From Pogona vitticeps (taxonomy: Eukaryota > Chordata > Lepidosauria > Squamata > Agamidae), in contig NC_135785.1 in NCBI RefSeq assembly GCF_051106095.1, positions 181,900,045 to 181,964,044 on the forward strand: a stretch of 64,000 nt of DNA, written 5' to 3'. Below the pieces are notes generated by a model. It ran no database searches. It had not been told where the DNA came from and saw nothing but the letters and a program-made list of their open reading frames with translations. Position numbers and translations under genes: made by a program. Position 1 is the stretch's first letter, and the number at the start of each line of letters is the position of its first letter. This document shows positions 22,646 to 39,700 of the stretch, piece after piece.

Positions 22646-25600
22646 CTTTCTATTAATGGTTTACGGTATGCGTCCTTTGGATGACAACAACTTCCTGGTC
22701 CAGTTTTTGAAAGGTGGGCCAATAAACTGATTTCTCCAGAGCAGTCTACTCAATGGTTTATGAAAAGTAAAAATTGGTCAGAGACTGTGGCCAGTCTTTC
22801 TTACCATGACAGAGTGACTGTGGGCAGCAGATTCCATGAACTTCTGCATGCCTTTAGACAGACATTGTTTAGTGATGATGAGACTCAGATTGCTTATATC
22901 CTGACTTCCTCCCACAAGAAGAAGCCACTCACCTCTTGGCTGCAATTCCATGCCTACTACCAGGTTCAAAGGGTCATAGGGTAGCATGGTAAACTATTGG
23001 CTATAGGACGTCCCAAGAGGCACGGGCCTAATAAGGTCTTGTATGGGCCAGTAGTGCTCTGACTCTGGTTATCTTTTTGGAAACATATCACTCAGGCATA
23101 CAGAGAGGTCCGAAGACTGCCTGTTCAGCTGCACTGTTACAGTCCTTCCCTGTGCTCCCAGCTCAGCTTCAGGTTGTCACTCCTGGCAGGATCTCACTCC
23201 ACAGGGCTTTTTCTTACACCACACAAGCACGGTGTCACCCACCCTGCATCTCAGCTGAGGTAATTCTGTGGAACTCTACAGCAGCATTGCAACATCCACA
23301 GTGAAGTTCTAAGACTGTGTTGTTCTGTTGGCCTGCAGTGCCTTCCGAGAAACAAGACCATGTGGTATGTATTTGTCTCCAGTATTTTTTAACATATCAA
23401 TGAAGATTGTCCTATTTTCCTGTTAGTGGCAAAATTATTTGTTATGTGTATATCCGAATCCTCCTGCAGGGAGCTTGAGGCAGTGTTCTTGATTCTTCCT
23501 TGTTTTTGTTCCCACATCAATCCTGACAGGTGGGTTAGGCTGAGAGTTAGTGACGGGGCCAATTTTTTTACAACCAGGCAGGGCTGTGAACCTGCGCCTT
23601 CACCAACACATTAGCTGCTACACCAGATGGGCTAAATTATCAAAGCGTCTTCAGCCGATCAGTCTGAATACAGTGACTGGAAAAGTGCCAGATTTCCATG
23701 AGGTAGTGGGGCTTTCCCACAAAAGGGAACCACTCTATTTCCAAGCTTTGGCAAGAGCAGTTCATGCCGATGGGTTGAGAGCAGGCTCTATTGTGCCTCA
23801 TTCATTCATGCTCAGCCCACCCTGTTGCTAAGCTGTAGTGGATCATGCCAATACAAGTGACAAAGACCTGCTGAGAGGATGACCTCCTCCCCCTTGGGCT
23901 TTCTACGCAGGATATGAGGACCTGTCTGTGGTACTTTGGGACACAATTATGAAATCTGGCTTTGAGCCAGAACAGTGGGGCTGCTTCTCTGCTGTTGTTT
24001 GAAAGCTGCCATGTGATCTTTAAATGGATACAAGCAGCCAGGACCTCGGGATTTCATTCAATACCCCCTCCCCAAAAGCAATTTGGTTCGGCGATTACAG
24101 AATTCATTAATGCATGAGAACCAGCATAAAAGGAGACACTCTGAGCAGGAATCCATAGAATTATTTCCAAATCCCTGTATCAAATGAACTCTCTTACTTT
24201 AGCTGACAAGTGCTGTCTCGCCTTATTCATTTAACAAAAATATTCCTCTTTAAAGAAAGGTTCTGCCTACCAGGCTTACTTTTTACTATGTTTTAAAATA
24301 TGCAGGCAGCCATTAACAACTAGAAAATAATTCAAGCCTCGGAGCCATAGAATGGCTTTGCCTGTTTTGGTGGCTGGCAGCAAACCAAAGCGATTCCTAA
24401 GATATTTATTCATTGAGCAAGAGAGAGATGCTAAACCAGCTTTGCAAAATGTGTTTCAGCATTTGCATTGAGCATTACTTGGTGCTCCATTTGACATCTG
24501 TGACGATAACAAAACACATGAAGAACAATCAGAAGCCATTGTGAGCCCCTAATTGCTGTGGACAAATTCTTTTCTGAAATAGAAACAGCAGGAAATATAC
24601 TTGTGAACACATCTTTATAGGGCCTTTGGGTGGTCATAGAGGTCGGTATATGACGTTGCTTCTCACGGAAATGCCGTTCAGCTACTTTTAAGAAATGCTT
24701 GCAGTTCTCCAAATGTGTCTTTAATGCCAACCAAGCCCCTATTTTAATACACAACTGGGATCAGCTGGAACTTGAAGAGGGGGGATGGAATATTTTTTTT
24801 CTTGTCATTTGTCTCATTCTCTCATTAGCCAATGTGGTTTCACTGAGTCTTCCTCTGAGGCATGTTGACTTGGGAGAAAGGTCTCTTGAAATCCAGAGCG
24901 TTTACTCCCAGTTTAGTGTATATTTGATTCCTACTAGGTTGAAATGTCAAGTGCGTGCTGGAGAACATAAAAAACAAATTAATAAGCAGGGATAGCTAAA
25001 TCTGGAAATGGAGACGTGAGCTTTATTTTCATTGCGTTTCTTGGAATTGTACCAATTGTACCATCTTGGCCCAGTGCTGAAATTGTGTTACAAGATTCCC
25101 TACATTTCAGCATCGAAACTGGTGGCTTTTTTCTGTCTATTTCCCAAAATTTACATATTTTTGTATGCATGATTCCTGAAGTACAAATTTTAATATACTT
25201 TTTCCTTAACTGCATTGGTCAATCACCGTTTGCCCACATTTTTTAAATATATGTTTTTTAGCCTGTGCACAATTTTCAGCATATGCATGGTTCTGTGTAC
25301 ATGTTTTTTTCTTGAATCACTTTAGTATAATCCTTTGAACAGATGCTTTGAAGTTAAATATGGTTTACAACTTAGTAAATATCCATAGGAATTTGATAGA
25401 TGCATATTTTTTAGGAAGCAGAGATTGGTAAACTTACTTTCAATGTAAAATGTTTGAATAGACACAGACTTCTGTGAACTTCTTTACTAAATCACTTTAC
25501 ACACCTTGAAAATGTGCAGATTTCTCCATGGCAGGTATGGATTTCTGAAGGAAGCTCTGCCCCTCCCCCCCCCCCAGTCCTAGGAAGAGAGAAACTAACA

Positions 25601-28600
25601 TTTTCATGGCTAAGGCAAAGTTATGCCCATTTGGAAGATCTTCAGAATGGAAATCAATTGCCTTTCAAATTTAGGAACACAATTTCTCTTTCCTTTTTGG
25701 AGGACACTGAGAAAAAGAACTATGTGCATCTTTTAATTAACTTAATTAACTTCCCAGCTGTCTTTTTTTCCCCTTTTCCCTATATCCATGTGTTGGGCAG
25801 AGGAACACCGCTACCTTTTTTGTATGCTGGGATGGGGATTGGTTCTCTCCAACCAAAGGGGTGAGGGGAATTCCTTCTACAGCATGGGTTTGGCAAACTG
25901 CAATCTCTGGGCCATCACAGCCTTCAAGAGCCTTTGGTACCCCTGTGTGCCCCAGTATAAGAAAAACATTCTGTAACAACATACAAGTTTTTCTCTTGGA
26001 GGCCTCAAGGAGTAGCTCTTTCTGCAGTAGGTTAGTTGGAAGGGAGCCCAGGGCCACAGACCTTGAAACTAAAACCAAATATGATCATTTGGGCAATTTA
26101 AGTTTTGGATCCACTCTACCCACCCTAATTTTGGGCTATTCTTCCCCCCCCCCACCACCTAAGTTTTGCCATTTTGGAAGCCTGGTGCAGCCAGTGGCAG
26201 ATGAAATTCAGCCCCCAAACCTGCTGAAGCTGCCTCCTCCCAGTGTAAGGTATTGAAGCTCTGTATGTGAGAGGAAATGGGTGAACAGAAGGTTTGCAAG
26301 GATTTACTAGCAGACCTCAAAAATAACCTGCAGTAGATCAGCAGTGGGTCTCAGTTGTCAAACAAAAGTAGGAAATGGAAAATGTTTCCTTGCGAAATTA
26401 GGGTGCTGAAACAGATTGCTGGGTATAGGGAACAGGAGATGGTTTTTGTAATGAGCTCAGTTGCAGAACTGGTCATATATTCCTGAGCTGACCTATCAGG
26501 AGGTACCCTATCACTTAATTCTTACCCAGTGTCTTGTCTGCCTATATTACTCTTGTGGGCCTAGCTCCAGTCTCTGGATATGTTTCTAGTAAAAAACATC
26601 AATATACATACAAACAACTCCAAGGAGATCCTGCATGCCTGCCCACTGCCAGCTTAGATGGCCTGTGTCATTCTCTCCAATACGACTGCTAGCTCCCAAA
26701 CAGATAGCATGGACAGAAATGCTGGCTACAGCTCGTTTGGTCCTTCCTTCTTCCCTCCCTTTGATATTAAAATTATTTATGACTGCCCATCAGCGTCCAG
26801 CCAAAACTGACCCCCAACAAGATCTTAAAACAATAAGTCAACCCCTGGTAGCCAGACGCCATTTGGAGAAGAAGGTTGGTTTCCATGTTTGTGGCATTTG
26901 TCTTCAGCTGGATTCTTGATCCCTTTGGAATGCCAAGAGGAACAAGGAATTACTTGTGGGCCCCTTCTTGACTTACCACCATGTGAATCAAAGACTCGTT
27001 TTTTTGAAGCAGGGTGGCTGTAGCACTAATTTGAGCCAAGATGGAACTCAGGCCCTAGGGGAACAACAAACATTCTTACCCCACTGATTCTGTTTGGTTT
27101 AGGGTTTCAAACAGGTTGATTTAGGAATGCAGAGTAGGCTCAGGGAAAAAAGCAACAGATGAATTCATCTGTACAGGCTTGCTTATGACAAGGAGGAATG
27201 GGGGCAGGAGAAGGGACACCGAAAGCGCTGGGACACTACAAGTTTCCACCTGCCATATAATGGGGAGCTGTCTTTCACAGCATTTCATCCCCCTTTGCTC
27301 TCTTATAAAGTACTCATTCTCTCACGTACTCTGGACATTTTTATGAATAGTCCTGTCATTCCCATGACAGGAGCAGAGAGCTGAAAGACATTCCTGAAGC
27401 ATATTAAAATGATCCCTTCTGGGGAGATTAGGGAGGGTGGATAAATGGTTGGTCACATTTACAGCCCTCTGCGCTTCTGCAAATGACAGCTGAAGAACTC
27501 AGACAACCTAAACATACCTGCTTAGAAATCGGAGTGTGCTTACTGTGTTTGTCTCACAGGCAGTCCTGCCTATATGGAGTATTTGTTGGGCTTTGGACAT
27601 ATTGATTTAGCAGTCATATACCTAGTTCTCAAAAGCAACAGGTGACTCATATACAGTGAGAGCAGAAACAGCATAAGGTTTTGCTCGTCTTAACAACAGG
27701 CTTGGGAAGGAGTGGGGTTAGCATGAGCAGATCAGTCTGCAAAAATGAATACCACAGCCATCCTACTTGGTGTCAGTTCATTTGAACAAGTTGGTTCAGA
27801 GACTGTTGCCAAGTTGTGACAACAGGAGTGGGGTGAAGGGAAGGTGAAGTTTTAAGTGAGCCAGAAGAGAAAATAGAAATCCTTGGAAACATTATGTTCA
27901 CTTCTCTGCAAAAACGTATCTCAATAAAAATAAATAGGAATGGCGAGAATTACATGGGAAAGTTACTATTTTGGACAACTTCTAGGATCCCTGTTGGGGG
28001 ATTCTGCAAATCAGAGTGCCAAAAGTAACTATTTGTATCTTAGAAGTGAGACACTTTTTATATTTTCCAGTGAGGCAGGATTTACAGAGGCAGAAAGCCT
28101 GACACAGGCCTAATACCTCCTGTTCAAGTTTCATTATGTATATGAAGTTTTCTATCCCCTCCTTCCACCAAGAAGAGGAGGAGGAGGAGGAAGAGGAGAT
28201 CACAACGAACACTGAAAGTGTCCCTGCATTCAGGTTTACCAGCTCAAAAGGGCAACAAAAAGGCAAAAAGAGTTGGAGATGCAGGAAGGACAAAAAGAAG
28301 AAAAAGAAGGAAACCTAGGCACACGTCCACTTACAAAACTCTTATTGCACTTTCTAACCTGATGGGTGAAGCAAGCTACTGCCACTGCCAGAATGGCCAG
28401 CTGCCTGTTTTGATGGTCTTTTGGGGATGAAGGGAGAGCAGCTAATAGTAGTTGGTCAACTCCCAGGCTGATTGGGGTAGCCAGATGGTGTTAAATTTCA
28501 GCTTTGCAGCCCCACAGCAGTTTTTCCGTGAGTACATCTCAGGCTGCTCTGTTAAGCACAGGAGGGCAATTACCTAAGAATATTGCAACATTACAAAGAA

Positions 28601-29609
28601 GGCAGTTTGGTGATGACAATGAGAAAATTGCATCCATCTCTGTTTCTGACATAGACAGACTGCCTTGTTTGGTAGAGTTTATAAAATACTGTAAAATCTT
28701 AGCAAATCAATTTAAAGTGATGTTCTAAAGAGTAGTTGCATTGCATCTTTTACCCAGTACACTCATTGTATTCAATGGGTTTTACCTGTGGTAAATGCAT
28801 TTAATATTCCAGCTTAAAAATGCTTAATCTGCTGTCCACCACCCTGAATTTAAGTCCATCATCTGGATTCAACTGTCACAGAGCAATTGAAATACTGTAT
28901 GCCTTTTTCTCAGGTGTACATTCCATTTCTTGAATGGATGAATACTTTTGTATGCATGATTCTCCACCACAGTACAATCAGAACGATTGTATTGTGTGTC
29001 CAATCCATTTTAAAAAGCCCTGTTCTGGAGAAGGATGAACTAGATCCCCTCCCATCCCTGCTGAACATTGCCATCTGGATACCAGTTTCTTTTAAAGAGC
29101 CCTGTCTTGCCTTGGTTTGGGACCTATAAGAACACGTGAGCTTTGTAGTTGAAGCACTATATTGTAATTAGATGTTTGCTTCCCCTCTACCAGTTTTAGA
29201 TTAATAAATAAAGGCAAAGGATGTGAATCAAGACTCTATGTTTGTGACTAGTCCATTTGTGTAATACCCACAGATACAGGAAGTGTAAGATTCACAAAGA
29301 TGGCTGACTCACCTATTTGACTTATGCTTAAGTGCCAAAATATAAAAATCCTACAGCATAGATATTTTGGTCACAAAGAATGATTCATCATCAGCAACAG
29401 ACTATATAACAGTGAGATAGACCCTGAAGCCAGACACAGATGCAAACTTTGTGCATTTGGTCCTGTGTAACAGCAGGACAGAGCCATGCCCTCCATGACA
29501 TGAAGACTTCATACATCTGTCCAGTGTATAGAATGCTATAAATGACCTAGCCAAACAGGTCAGATTCTACGCAAAGGGATAACTGGGCATAGTAGAAATG
29601 AGAGTATCT
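22646..29609. other. Gene-poor flank downstream of MID1
   Basis: No host exon was recognised. Open frames such as 22760-22984, 23426-23831, 25514-26256 and 26635-26919 show no known family, codon bias or splice context that I can defend. Visible simple features are C-runs near 25567-25578 and 26144-26153 and a GAG-rich purine tract at 28173-28200. I cannot exclude conserved non-coding elements, which would need an alignment. Confidence 0.45.
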
Positions 29610-29695
29610 TAACAACAATATTTATTTATTTAACTCCTATGCCACCCACTCTACCCAAAGGTCTCTGGGCAGCTTTGGGTAGAGTGAGCGCCACC
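29610..29695 (-). mobile_element. LINE/SINE-type 3' tail fragment, antisense
   Basis: The plus strand TTTATTTATTTAACTCCTAT followed by GCCACCCACTCTACCC is the inverse of the tail at about 52812-52862 (CCTTTGGGTAGTGTGGGTGG then ATAAATAAAT). Only the tail is kept. Confidence 0.6.
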
Positions 29696-30249
29696 CCTAG
29701 CAAGAGGGCTGGACACTGAATCTCTCGGGACATTCTACCATTTACTTTTGGCACTTCTGTGTCTTGAATGGGAGTAAAGCTTTTTAAAAATTGATTCATA
29801 GTTTGATGAATGGTCACTTAAGTCTTTCTCTGTATATTTTTTCATTTTTATTTTCCCTCTGTTTGTAATTTTTCCCATCTATCCATCTGTCCATCCATTC
29901 ATCCATGCCTACATACACACAGAGCACATACACATTTGTACCTTAGGATAACACTGCACACATTTGTTGATCTGGATCACAATTGTGAAAACTTCAAGAA
30001 TCATATGTATTATTTAAAGTACGACAAGATGATTAGCACTTTCCCCCCAGTATGAATCATAAATCATTTTAGTCCTTCACTCTCCTCTCATCAGTTTCAC
30101 AGATGTCACAATATAAATATAACGATGTATATCTGTGGTGATATTTGTATATAATTGAATTTACATAGATGTAGTCCAAGCCGTGAATCTGAAGCTTCAA
30201 ATACAATGACACACTGAAGTGCAGCCTCTTTCCAGGCACTGTTTACCAA

Positions 30250-31163
30250 ACAGATACCTGCACTATTTTTATTGATACACTATAAGAGAATATAACAAAA
30301 TGCTCACATTTAAGTTTAAAATCAGTTGTACGTTGCCCAACTCTAGTACTGCATATGTGGGTGCTCTGTGTACCTTATAAATGATGTGTATTCACATCGA
30401 TACCACTACATCTTGACTATCAGTTGACCTCTGTGGCGCTTTTACTTATAGCTCAGACATGTTCTGTTCCAGTACTGCTGGTTTTCTGAGACAAAATTAA
30501 AATGTACATATCTTTATAAGTGACGAAGATGAAGTATCAGTAGATAAGAAAACTGCTGTCAGTAATATTGATTGCCAGCTGAATGAGACATGGATATTTC
30601 CTAAAGTACTGTATATGTTAATGTGCTCCAAGCTGAACGGGTGGCTTTATGTAGTACAAGTGGCATGTAAAAAAAAAAAAACACAACACAACACCCTATA
30701 AACAAAGCTCCAAAAATTAGTATTGAATACGCCTCTCAAATAATTCCAACTTGCTTTTTCTTATTATAAAATCAAAATATGAGAAATCACTAATAAAAGC
30801 TTTGTGATAAGAGCCCTTAATGTGCAAAACCAAGTTGTTCTAATGAGGTGCCCAAATGCAAATATCCAATCCAGGGTTTCTTCTTATTTTTTTTTTTATA
30901 AATAATTTATAAATTTTCCTGAAAGAGACTAAATACAAAAGCATTTTGAGAAATTATTAAAGCCATATCTTGCCTTTAATAAAAGAAATAATCTGGAAAG
31001 ACTGAAGAAGCCATCCCATCCTGAGTCCTGGCTTGAAGCATTAGGGACACGTGGGTGTGAAATGTATTTCTGTTCACGATCCCACCCCCCACCAGTCATA
31101 ATTCAGTGGGAAGAATATAGGTGCTCCACTGGACATTCATCATCCATCTCAGTTCAGGAAAAA
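30250..31163 (-). other. MID1: Probable MID1 3' UTR (end uncertain)
   Basis: AT-rich non-coding sequence directly follows the stop codon on the minus strand and is free of recognised repeats. That fits a 3' UTR. The lower edge is set only by the candidate AATAAA at 30268-30273. Confidence 0.45.
30268..30273 (-). terminator. MID1: Candidate MID1 polyadenylation signal (AATAAA)
   Basis: On the minus strand an AATAAA hexamer lies about 890 bases after the MID1 stop codon. It is one of few such hexamers in the right orientation close to the gene (another lies near 29848). Usage is not shown by sequence, and the true 3' end could be farther away because MID1 transcripts in other vertebrates have long 3' UTRs. 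Confidence 0.3.
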
Positions 31164-31512
31164 TCACGGCAATTGCTCAATGGAATCTAAGTGGTCTGGG
31201 ATAGGAAGTCCTGTTATTATCGTCAGACACTTGTTCCAAACAGTAAATGTCGGGCACACAGGCTGTGCAAATGTAATGTCAAAAGTGTGAAGATGGAGAG
31301 AGTTCAAAGCGTCATAAAAGGCCAAGGAACCATTGTCGTAGTCCAACAAAATGCCAACACGGCGAAGATGGGGTGCAGGCTCAATTGGAATTTCTTTGCT
31401 GTTGTGTCTCACAATCCATGTATTATTACAACGACAAAGAACCCAGGAGGCAGAATTCTTCCCAATCCACTCATGTTTTGGGGCTGACTTATAAGAAATG
31501 CCAACAGCATAC
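31164..31512 (-). CDS. MID1: MID1 terminal coding exon: SPRY domain and stop
   Basis: A TTTTAG acceptor precedes a G that completes the split TG|G Trp codon. The exon then encodes [18 protein letters not shown], a core with [20 protein letters not shown], and [15 protein letters not shown] near the end, closing with [11 protein letters not shown] and TGA at 31166-31164. It covers residues equivalent to 553-667, the main part of the SPRY fold, which serves protein binding and whose C-terminal changes disturb microtubule association in human Opitz syndrome. It is fully open with no frame damage. Confidence 0.96.
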
Positions 31513-34861
<3,349 letters not shown>

Positions 34862-37751
34862 TCACTTTATGGAGGGATTTATCAGATGCACCCGAACAAT
34901 CAGATGAACCTGGAAATGTCCTTACACAACCTAGAAGAAAATTAGTTCTTTCTTTTTTTTAACAAATGGTATGATCCTGGCCAACTAGAACATTGATTTT
35001 TCCACTGACTGATAGCCACTGCTCTTTATGCCTCAAACTCAGGTATAAAAATAACATGAACTTTAGCAGAAAATACATTTGCAGGGTTGTTAGTTCTAAA
35101 TGGTGCATGGCAGTTCAAATTGCCATTTTAATGTGTCTGTGTCACACACAACAGAGAGCACTAGGCGAGTGAATTTGCTTTGATTCAACTGCTCAATATC
35201 CCCTTCCAGATCACAGGAAAACTCTTGAGTTAGAGGAAAATGCTACAAACATTTCCCTTGCTAGGCATGATTTCATTGCAAATGATCCTTAAATTCTGCA
35301 GGAATGCCATGTAGACTATTTAAACTTGCAGTTTTGCTGTCTTTAGTAGATGAAAGAAAAGGGGCTAAACTGGCAGAATGATACAAACAATCTGAAGGAG
35401 ATTCAAGAGACAACCCTTTTAGAGTTTGCACTGTGAATTAAAGTCTGAACAAGCTGTACATGCTTCAGTTAATTAGCAAAAGAGCTGGTGTCAGGCTTTA
35501 GTGGGCCTTCAGCACAGTGCTCCAGTGCCTCCTATGGAGCTGTCCAAGCCCCTGACCAGCACTGCTGCCACCTCTGTTCTCAGATAGGACACCCACCTAC
35601 GGCTCCTATCAGTCACTATCTGTTAAAAGGTTTCAAAGTATGTAAATTAACTTAAGGACTGGTTTTGACAGTGCCACTTTCACAGCTGAGCAGAAGTGTT
35701 AACTCTCAGGTTTCTTGAGTCTTAAGTTCAACGCTCTGTCCACTACACTGTACTGGTTCCCATATCTCTATAATCTATATCAATATTGGTGCCTGTGTCT
35801 ATAATGCACATTTCCTTTCGTAGGATATGGCTGACATCTGGGGAATCTGTAATGCTCTTGTGAGGCTGGTCCTAGAAAACCTTAGATCTCTTTCAGTTAT
35901 ATGAACCATAAGTATAGAAGTAGTTGTGATGTACTAATCTTCCCAGTCAATTCTGGGGTTAAATTTCAAAAACTAGTGTTTTAAAGGATGGAAGGCTCCC
36001 ACATATGATCAAATAACACATTCTAAAGGCTTCATTCTACAAAACGAACGGAATGTAAATTAGAGACTACTGGAACAGAGTGTTGACCATAATGAGGTAT
36101 CATGTAGGGTTTGTGAGATACTGGGGACGGGAAGAGAGGAAGGATTCTTTTCTTTTTATAATCTGGATGTAATCATTCATAAAACTCTTTTTCTCTCTAG
36201 GATTTGTTACTGTTCAGAGTTCAAAAAACAGATGGGGGAAATATATTCTAACTGAACTGTCTTGTTACATTTACTGTTGGGTCTGTTGCTTCAGCACAAC
36301 AATGAAATATACAAGCAGTGCAAAAGTCACAGGAAGGCTATATAATCTCCTGAGCATTTCAAACATTTAAACTAAAAATGCGGAAATTATATTAAAGAAT
36401 AAAGTCCAAAATCCACAATCAAGTAATCCTTTTATTAGGGCATATGACGCTTCCTCCTGAGAACTCACATGTGGCTGGAAAATAATAAATAAAGGCTGTA
36501 TGATGAATACTTTTTATTTGCCTTTTTTCAGTGTATTATTTTAATATATTTAAGATCTGGTGCATTATATATTATAACACATAGAGGTACTTAGGAGTAG
36601 GAGTAATTATTAATGGAACTTTTATTCCATAATATTTTTCCTGCACAAGAATTAATGTGAATAGTTATCTCAGAGGGAATGCACATACTCCCTGTTACAT
36701 GGGAATGGAAAATCCAAATGGACAGATCCTCAAGTGATAGCTTTTTACAAAACCCACACAGAAAGCTGTTTCCCAGTCTGGCAAATATAATCTTTTCCAC
36801 ATTTATTATTCCATGGAATTACATTCAAGTGCTTGCCTGGGGGGTGGGGGTGCTGTTGTATTACCAGCCCACAATTAAGGGCCATGCTCCAAATCCTTAT
36901 TGATTTTCCATTCTCAAAGCTACACGTGATAGAGTTCTATGTATGTATTCCACATGCATACTGTGCTCTTTTGTCCATCTAGTCAAGGGAGGCTCCATGT
37001 GTGAGCAGATAATTACAGCAATACATTTTCTAAGAGGGAAGAAATGAAACTAGTAAATGGGGTGGTGGAGGAGTTAAAAATTGGAGCCTGTCTCTTGGCC
37101 CCAAAGGCAGGAGTCTCTCCAGACTAGCCAGCCTCCTGAACATTGAGCCACTGGTGAAATTTGATGGTTATATCATATATGATTTTGCATGGCTAATGGA
37201 TGCAATTTTTCGTATTCAGTTCTAATTTCAGTGTAGGAAAATGGCTGTGAATGAAGGAGTCTTAAATCTTGTTAAATAGGAAAGAACAGCTATATTGCCA
37301 AAGCGTGCTGTTTGATGAGTTCACAACCACTTAACTGTTTTTTATTGCAAGGTCCCACTGCCCAGTGGAATCTATGCTTTCAACAAACTGCAATAAACTT
37401 GTTTTCCTAAAGTGTGACAACTACTTGAGTTTATGCCAGGGGCTACATACTGACCTGCATATCATTGCTGTGTGGACAAAATTCATTACTTCCTTAACTG
37501 ACCCTTCCAACAAACATAGGATATTAGACATCCAAACTTATCATTAAAAAACCCGGCTCTTCTAACTCCCAGAATCTGAACTGAATCACAGTTTGGTCCA
37601 CTGAATAGAGAAAATAACTGAAGAAAGCATAGGACTTGAACACAGTTGGTTGAACACAGTATTCTTTCTTATTAATTCATTGGCAGATGCTACAGATGAC
37701 CCTCTCAGTTTAGGATGAACTTTGCACTTTCCTACTGTGGATTATTAAGAC

Positions 37752-37800
37752 TTGTGTGTGTGTGTGTGTTCATCTGTCAACGTGTACACACACACACGTA
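37752..37800. repeat. GT and AC dinucleotide runs
   Basis: Two short dinucleotide runs, TGTGTGTGTG near 37755-37770 and ACACACACAC near 37786-37797, form an imperfect inverted pair just left of a MITE. Confidence 0.8.
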
Positions 37801-37844
37801 TGTATATGTATATGAATATGCATATGTGTGTATATATGAACCTA

Positions 37845-38419
37845 CAGTGGTGCCTCGCAGAACGGGCACCTCGTAGAGCGATGAATTCGATCTACGAGGC
37901 CGTTTTTGCGATCGCAAATGCGATTGCAAAACGGTGCCCGTATAGGCGGGAAATCACAGAGCGAAGGTCGGTAAGCTGCTCGCTTACCGACCTTCGCTTT
38001 GCGACCCGACAATCAGCTGTTCCGCGGCTTCAAAATGGCTGCCGGAACAGCCGAAAGGGGCCGGGCCGCAGCATTTTCGCGCCCTTTGTAACCATTTCGG
38101 GGCTTCCGGCAGCGTTTTGGCGCCCTCCCCTTGCTTACCAAGGGCGCAAAAAAGCTGCACCCTGGCCCCTTTCGGCTGTTCCGGCGGCCATTTTGGACCC
38201 GCCGGTCAGCTGATCACAGCCATTTTCGCGCCCTCGTTCTGCGAGGGGAGGGCGTGAAAATGACTGCCGGCATCGCTGTACGGTAAGTAAACGTGCCGAT
38301 TGGAACACATTAAACGTAGTTTAATCCATTTCAATGGCTTTTTTACTTCCGTACAGCGATGTTTCACACAGCGAGGGTTAATCTGGAACGGATTAACCTC
38401 TCTGTGCGACGCACCACTG
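37845..38419. mobile_element. Tigger-like MITE, 575 bp, GC-rich, in a MID1 intron
   Basis: Flanked by TA (37843-37844 and 38420-38421). The left end is CAGTGGTGCCTCGCAGAACG; the right end read inverted is CAGTGGTGCGTCGCACAGAG. Internal hairpins include an arm pair at GCGAAGGTCGGTAAG / CTTACCGACCTTCGC (37961-38000) and TTTTCGCGCCC arms further in. Compared with 47747-48332 it is the same subfamily in the opposite orientation: the hairpin with GATCGCAAATGCGAT is at the left here and at the right there. No ORF of transposase type. Confidence 0.92.
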
Positions 38420-39537
38420 TATATACAGTACACACATAGACATATGCATAAAATAACAGGATAACAATTTTGGAAAAATGTAGGAAAGCAAGTTTATGGC
38501 ATACAATTGATTAAAAAAAACAATTTAACTTACTGTAAGTGAAATGGCAATATCTCTACAATACACACCAAAAAAGCCTCTTTTCAATATATCATTTTTG
38601 TCCTCACATGTTAAAATGAAAGTTTGTAAGCAGAAGAAAAGGAGATGTCAGGAAATCAACATTCTGAGGTATACTTTAGAAACAGATCAGCCTGATCCCA
38701 GAATGTGCTAAATGGAGGCGGCAACCCTTAGGTGTGAAGGGATATGGCTGGTGAGGGAAAACAAGCAAAGATTTCCCACCTCCCTCCAAGTGGGGAAGCG
38801 TGTTCCACTCGCACATAGCATTCTTTGGAACACAGCCAATGGCTAGATCTTTTAAATACAAATTACAGAATTGTAATTGAATGATCCATTGTATTAAAGT
38901 TAATTTGCATAAAAATTGAAAGCAATTCATAATTCCATATTCTGAGCACTTCACACTGCGCTGTCCCTTATGAGAAGCTAGTAGGTTATCCAAATCAAGG
39001 CACACAATTAATTTTTGCCATCCCCTACACTATTAAGACAAGATGGTTTCATGCTGACTCATTATGAAGCTTCATTCCATGAAGTCTGGAATAACATCCT
39101 CTACTGTATTTCTCACAATGCAAAGGCTTTGTTCTAAAACCGCTCTCCAGTGCTTTGCAGCTGACGTACTGTCTTTACCCCACAGTATGCCTTCTGTCAG
39201 CATAATGCTATGCATGAAAATGGGTCAGAGAAAATGAAGCACAGTTTTATTACCACTTAGCTCTGCCTGTTTGTTAGTGATTAATCAAAGAAACCTTCCA
39301 TACTATCCTTCACCCCTTTTATCTGCCTTGCCCTAATTCCTCTTAACTTTCTTTGGCTATGAGATGCAGGTGTCTAAAAAAGCTTATCATATTTATTTCC
39401 TGCTGCTCAAGACCTGTTCAAGAATATTTAACATCTTAAACATTTAGGCATTCATTTAGACATTACTCATGCAAATTAAGTGTTATCTGGAAGGTTCAGG
39501 GAATAATTTAGACATATCCTTTTAATATTTTGGAAAC

Positions 39538-39700
39538 AAGGGGTCTTTTGGTATTTTAAAGACATAAGCTTTCATCAATGCACACATGTCTTCAGATACA
39601 TGTCCACAAAAACAATAAGTAAAACTTGGTGGTCTTTAAGAGATTAGAAGACTGACTACCTGTTGTTTTGGGTGCAACAGACTACCCTTCTGAAAATTCA
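39538..39700. repeat. Interspersed repeat, family not assigned
   Basis: Motifs TAAAGACATAAGCTTTCATC, TGGTGGTCTTTAAGAGATTA and GTTTTGGGTGCAACAGACTA resemble a widespread reptile repeat that ends in CAACAGACTA-type sequence. I recognise the pattern but cannot name the superfamily with confidence. Confidence 0.5.

Noticed and set aside
22760-22984. 74-codon plus-strand frame (SWLQFHAYYQVQRVIG) as a possible exon
   Set aside because: No recognised family, no convincing splice sites, and it lies in repeat-rich flank after a LINE tail.
37961-38065. CpG-rich GC block as a possible promoter or CpG island
   Set aside because: It lies wholly inside a TA-flanked Tigger-like MITE; its composition is that of the MITE hairpins, also seen at 20657 and 47747.
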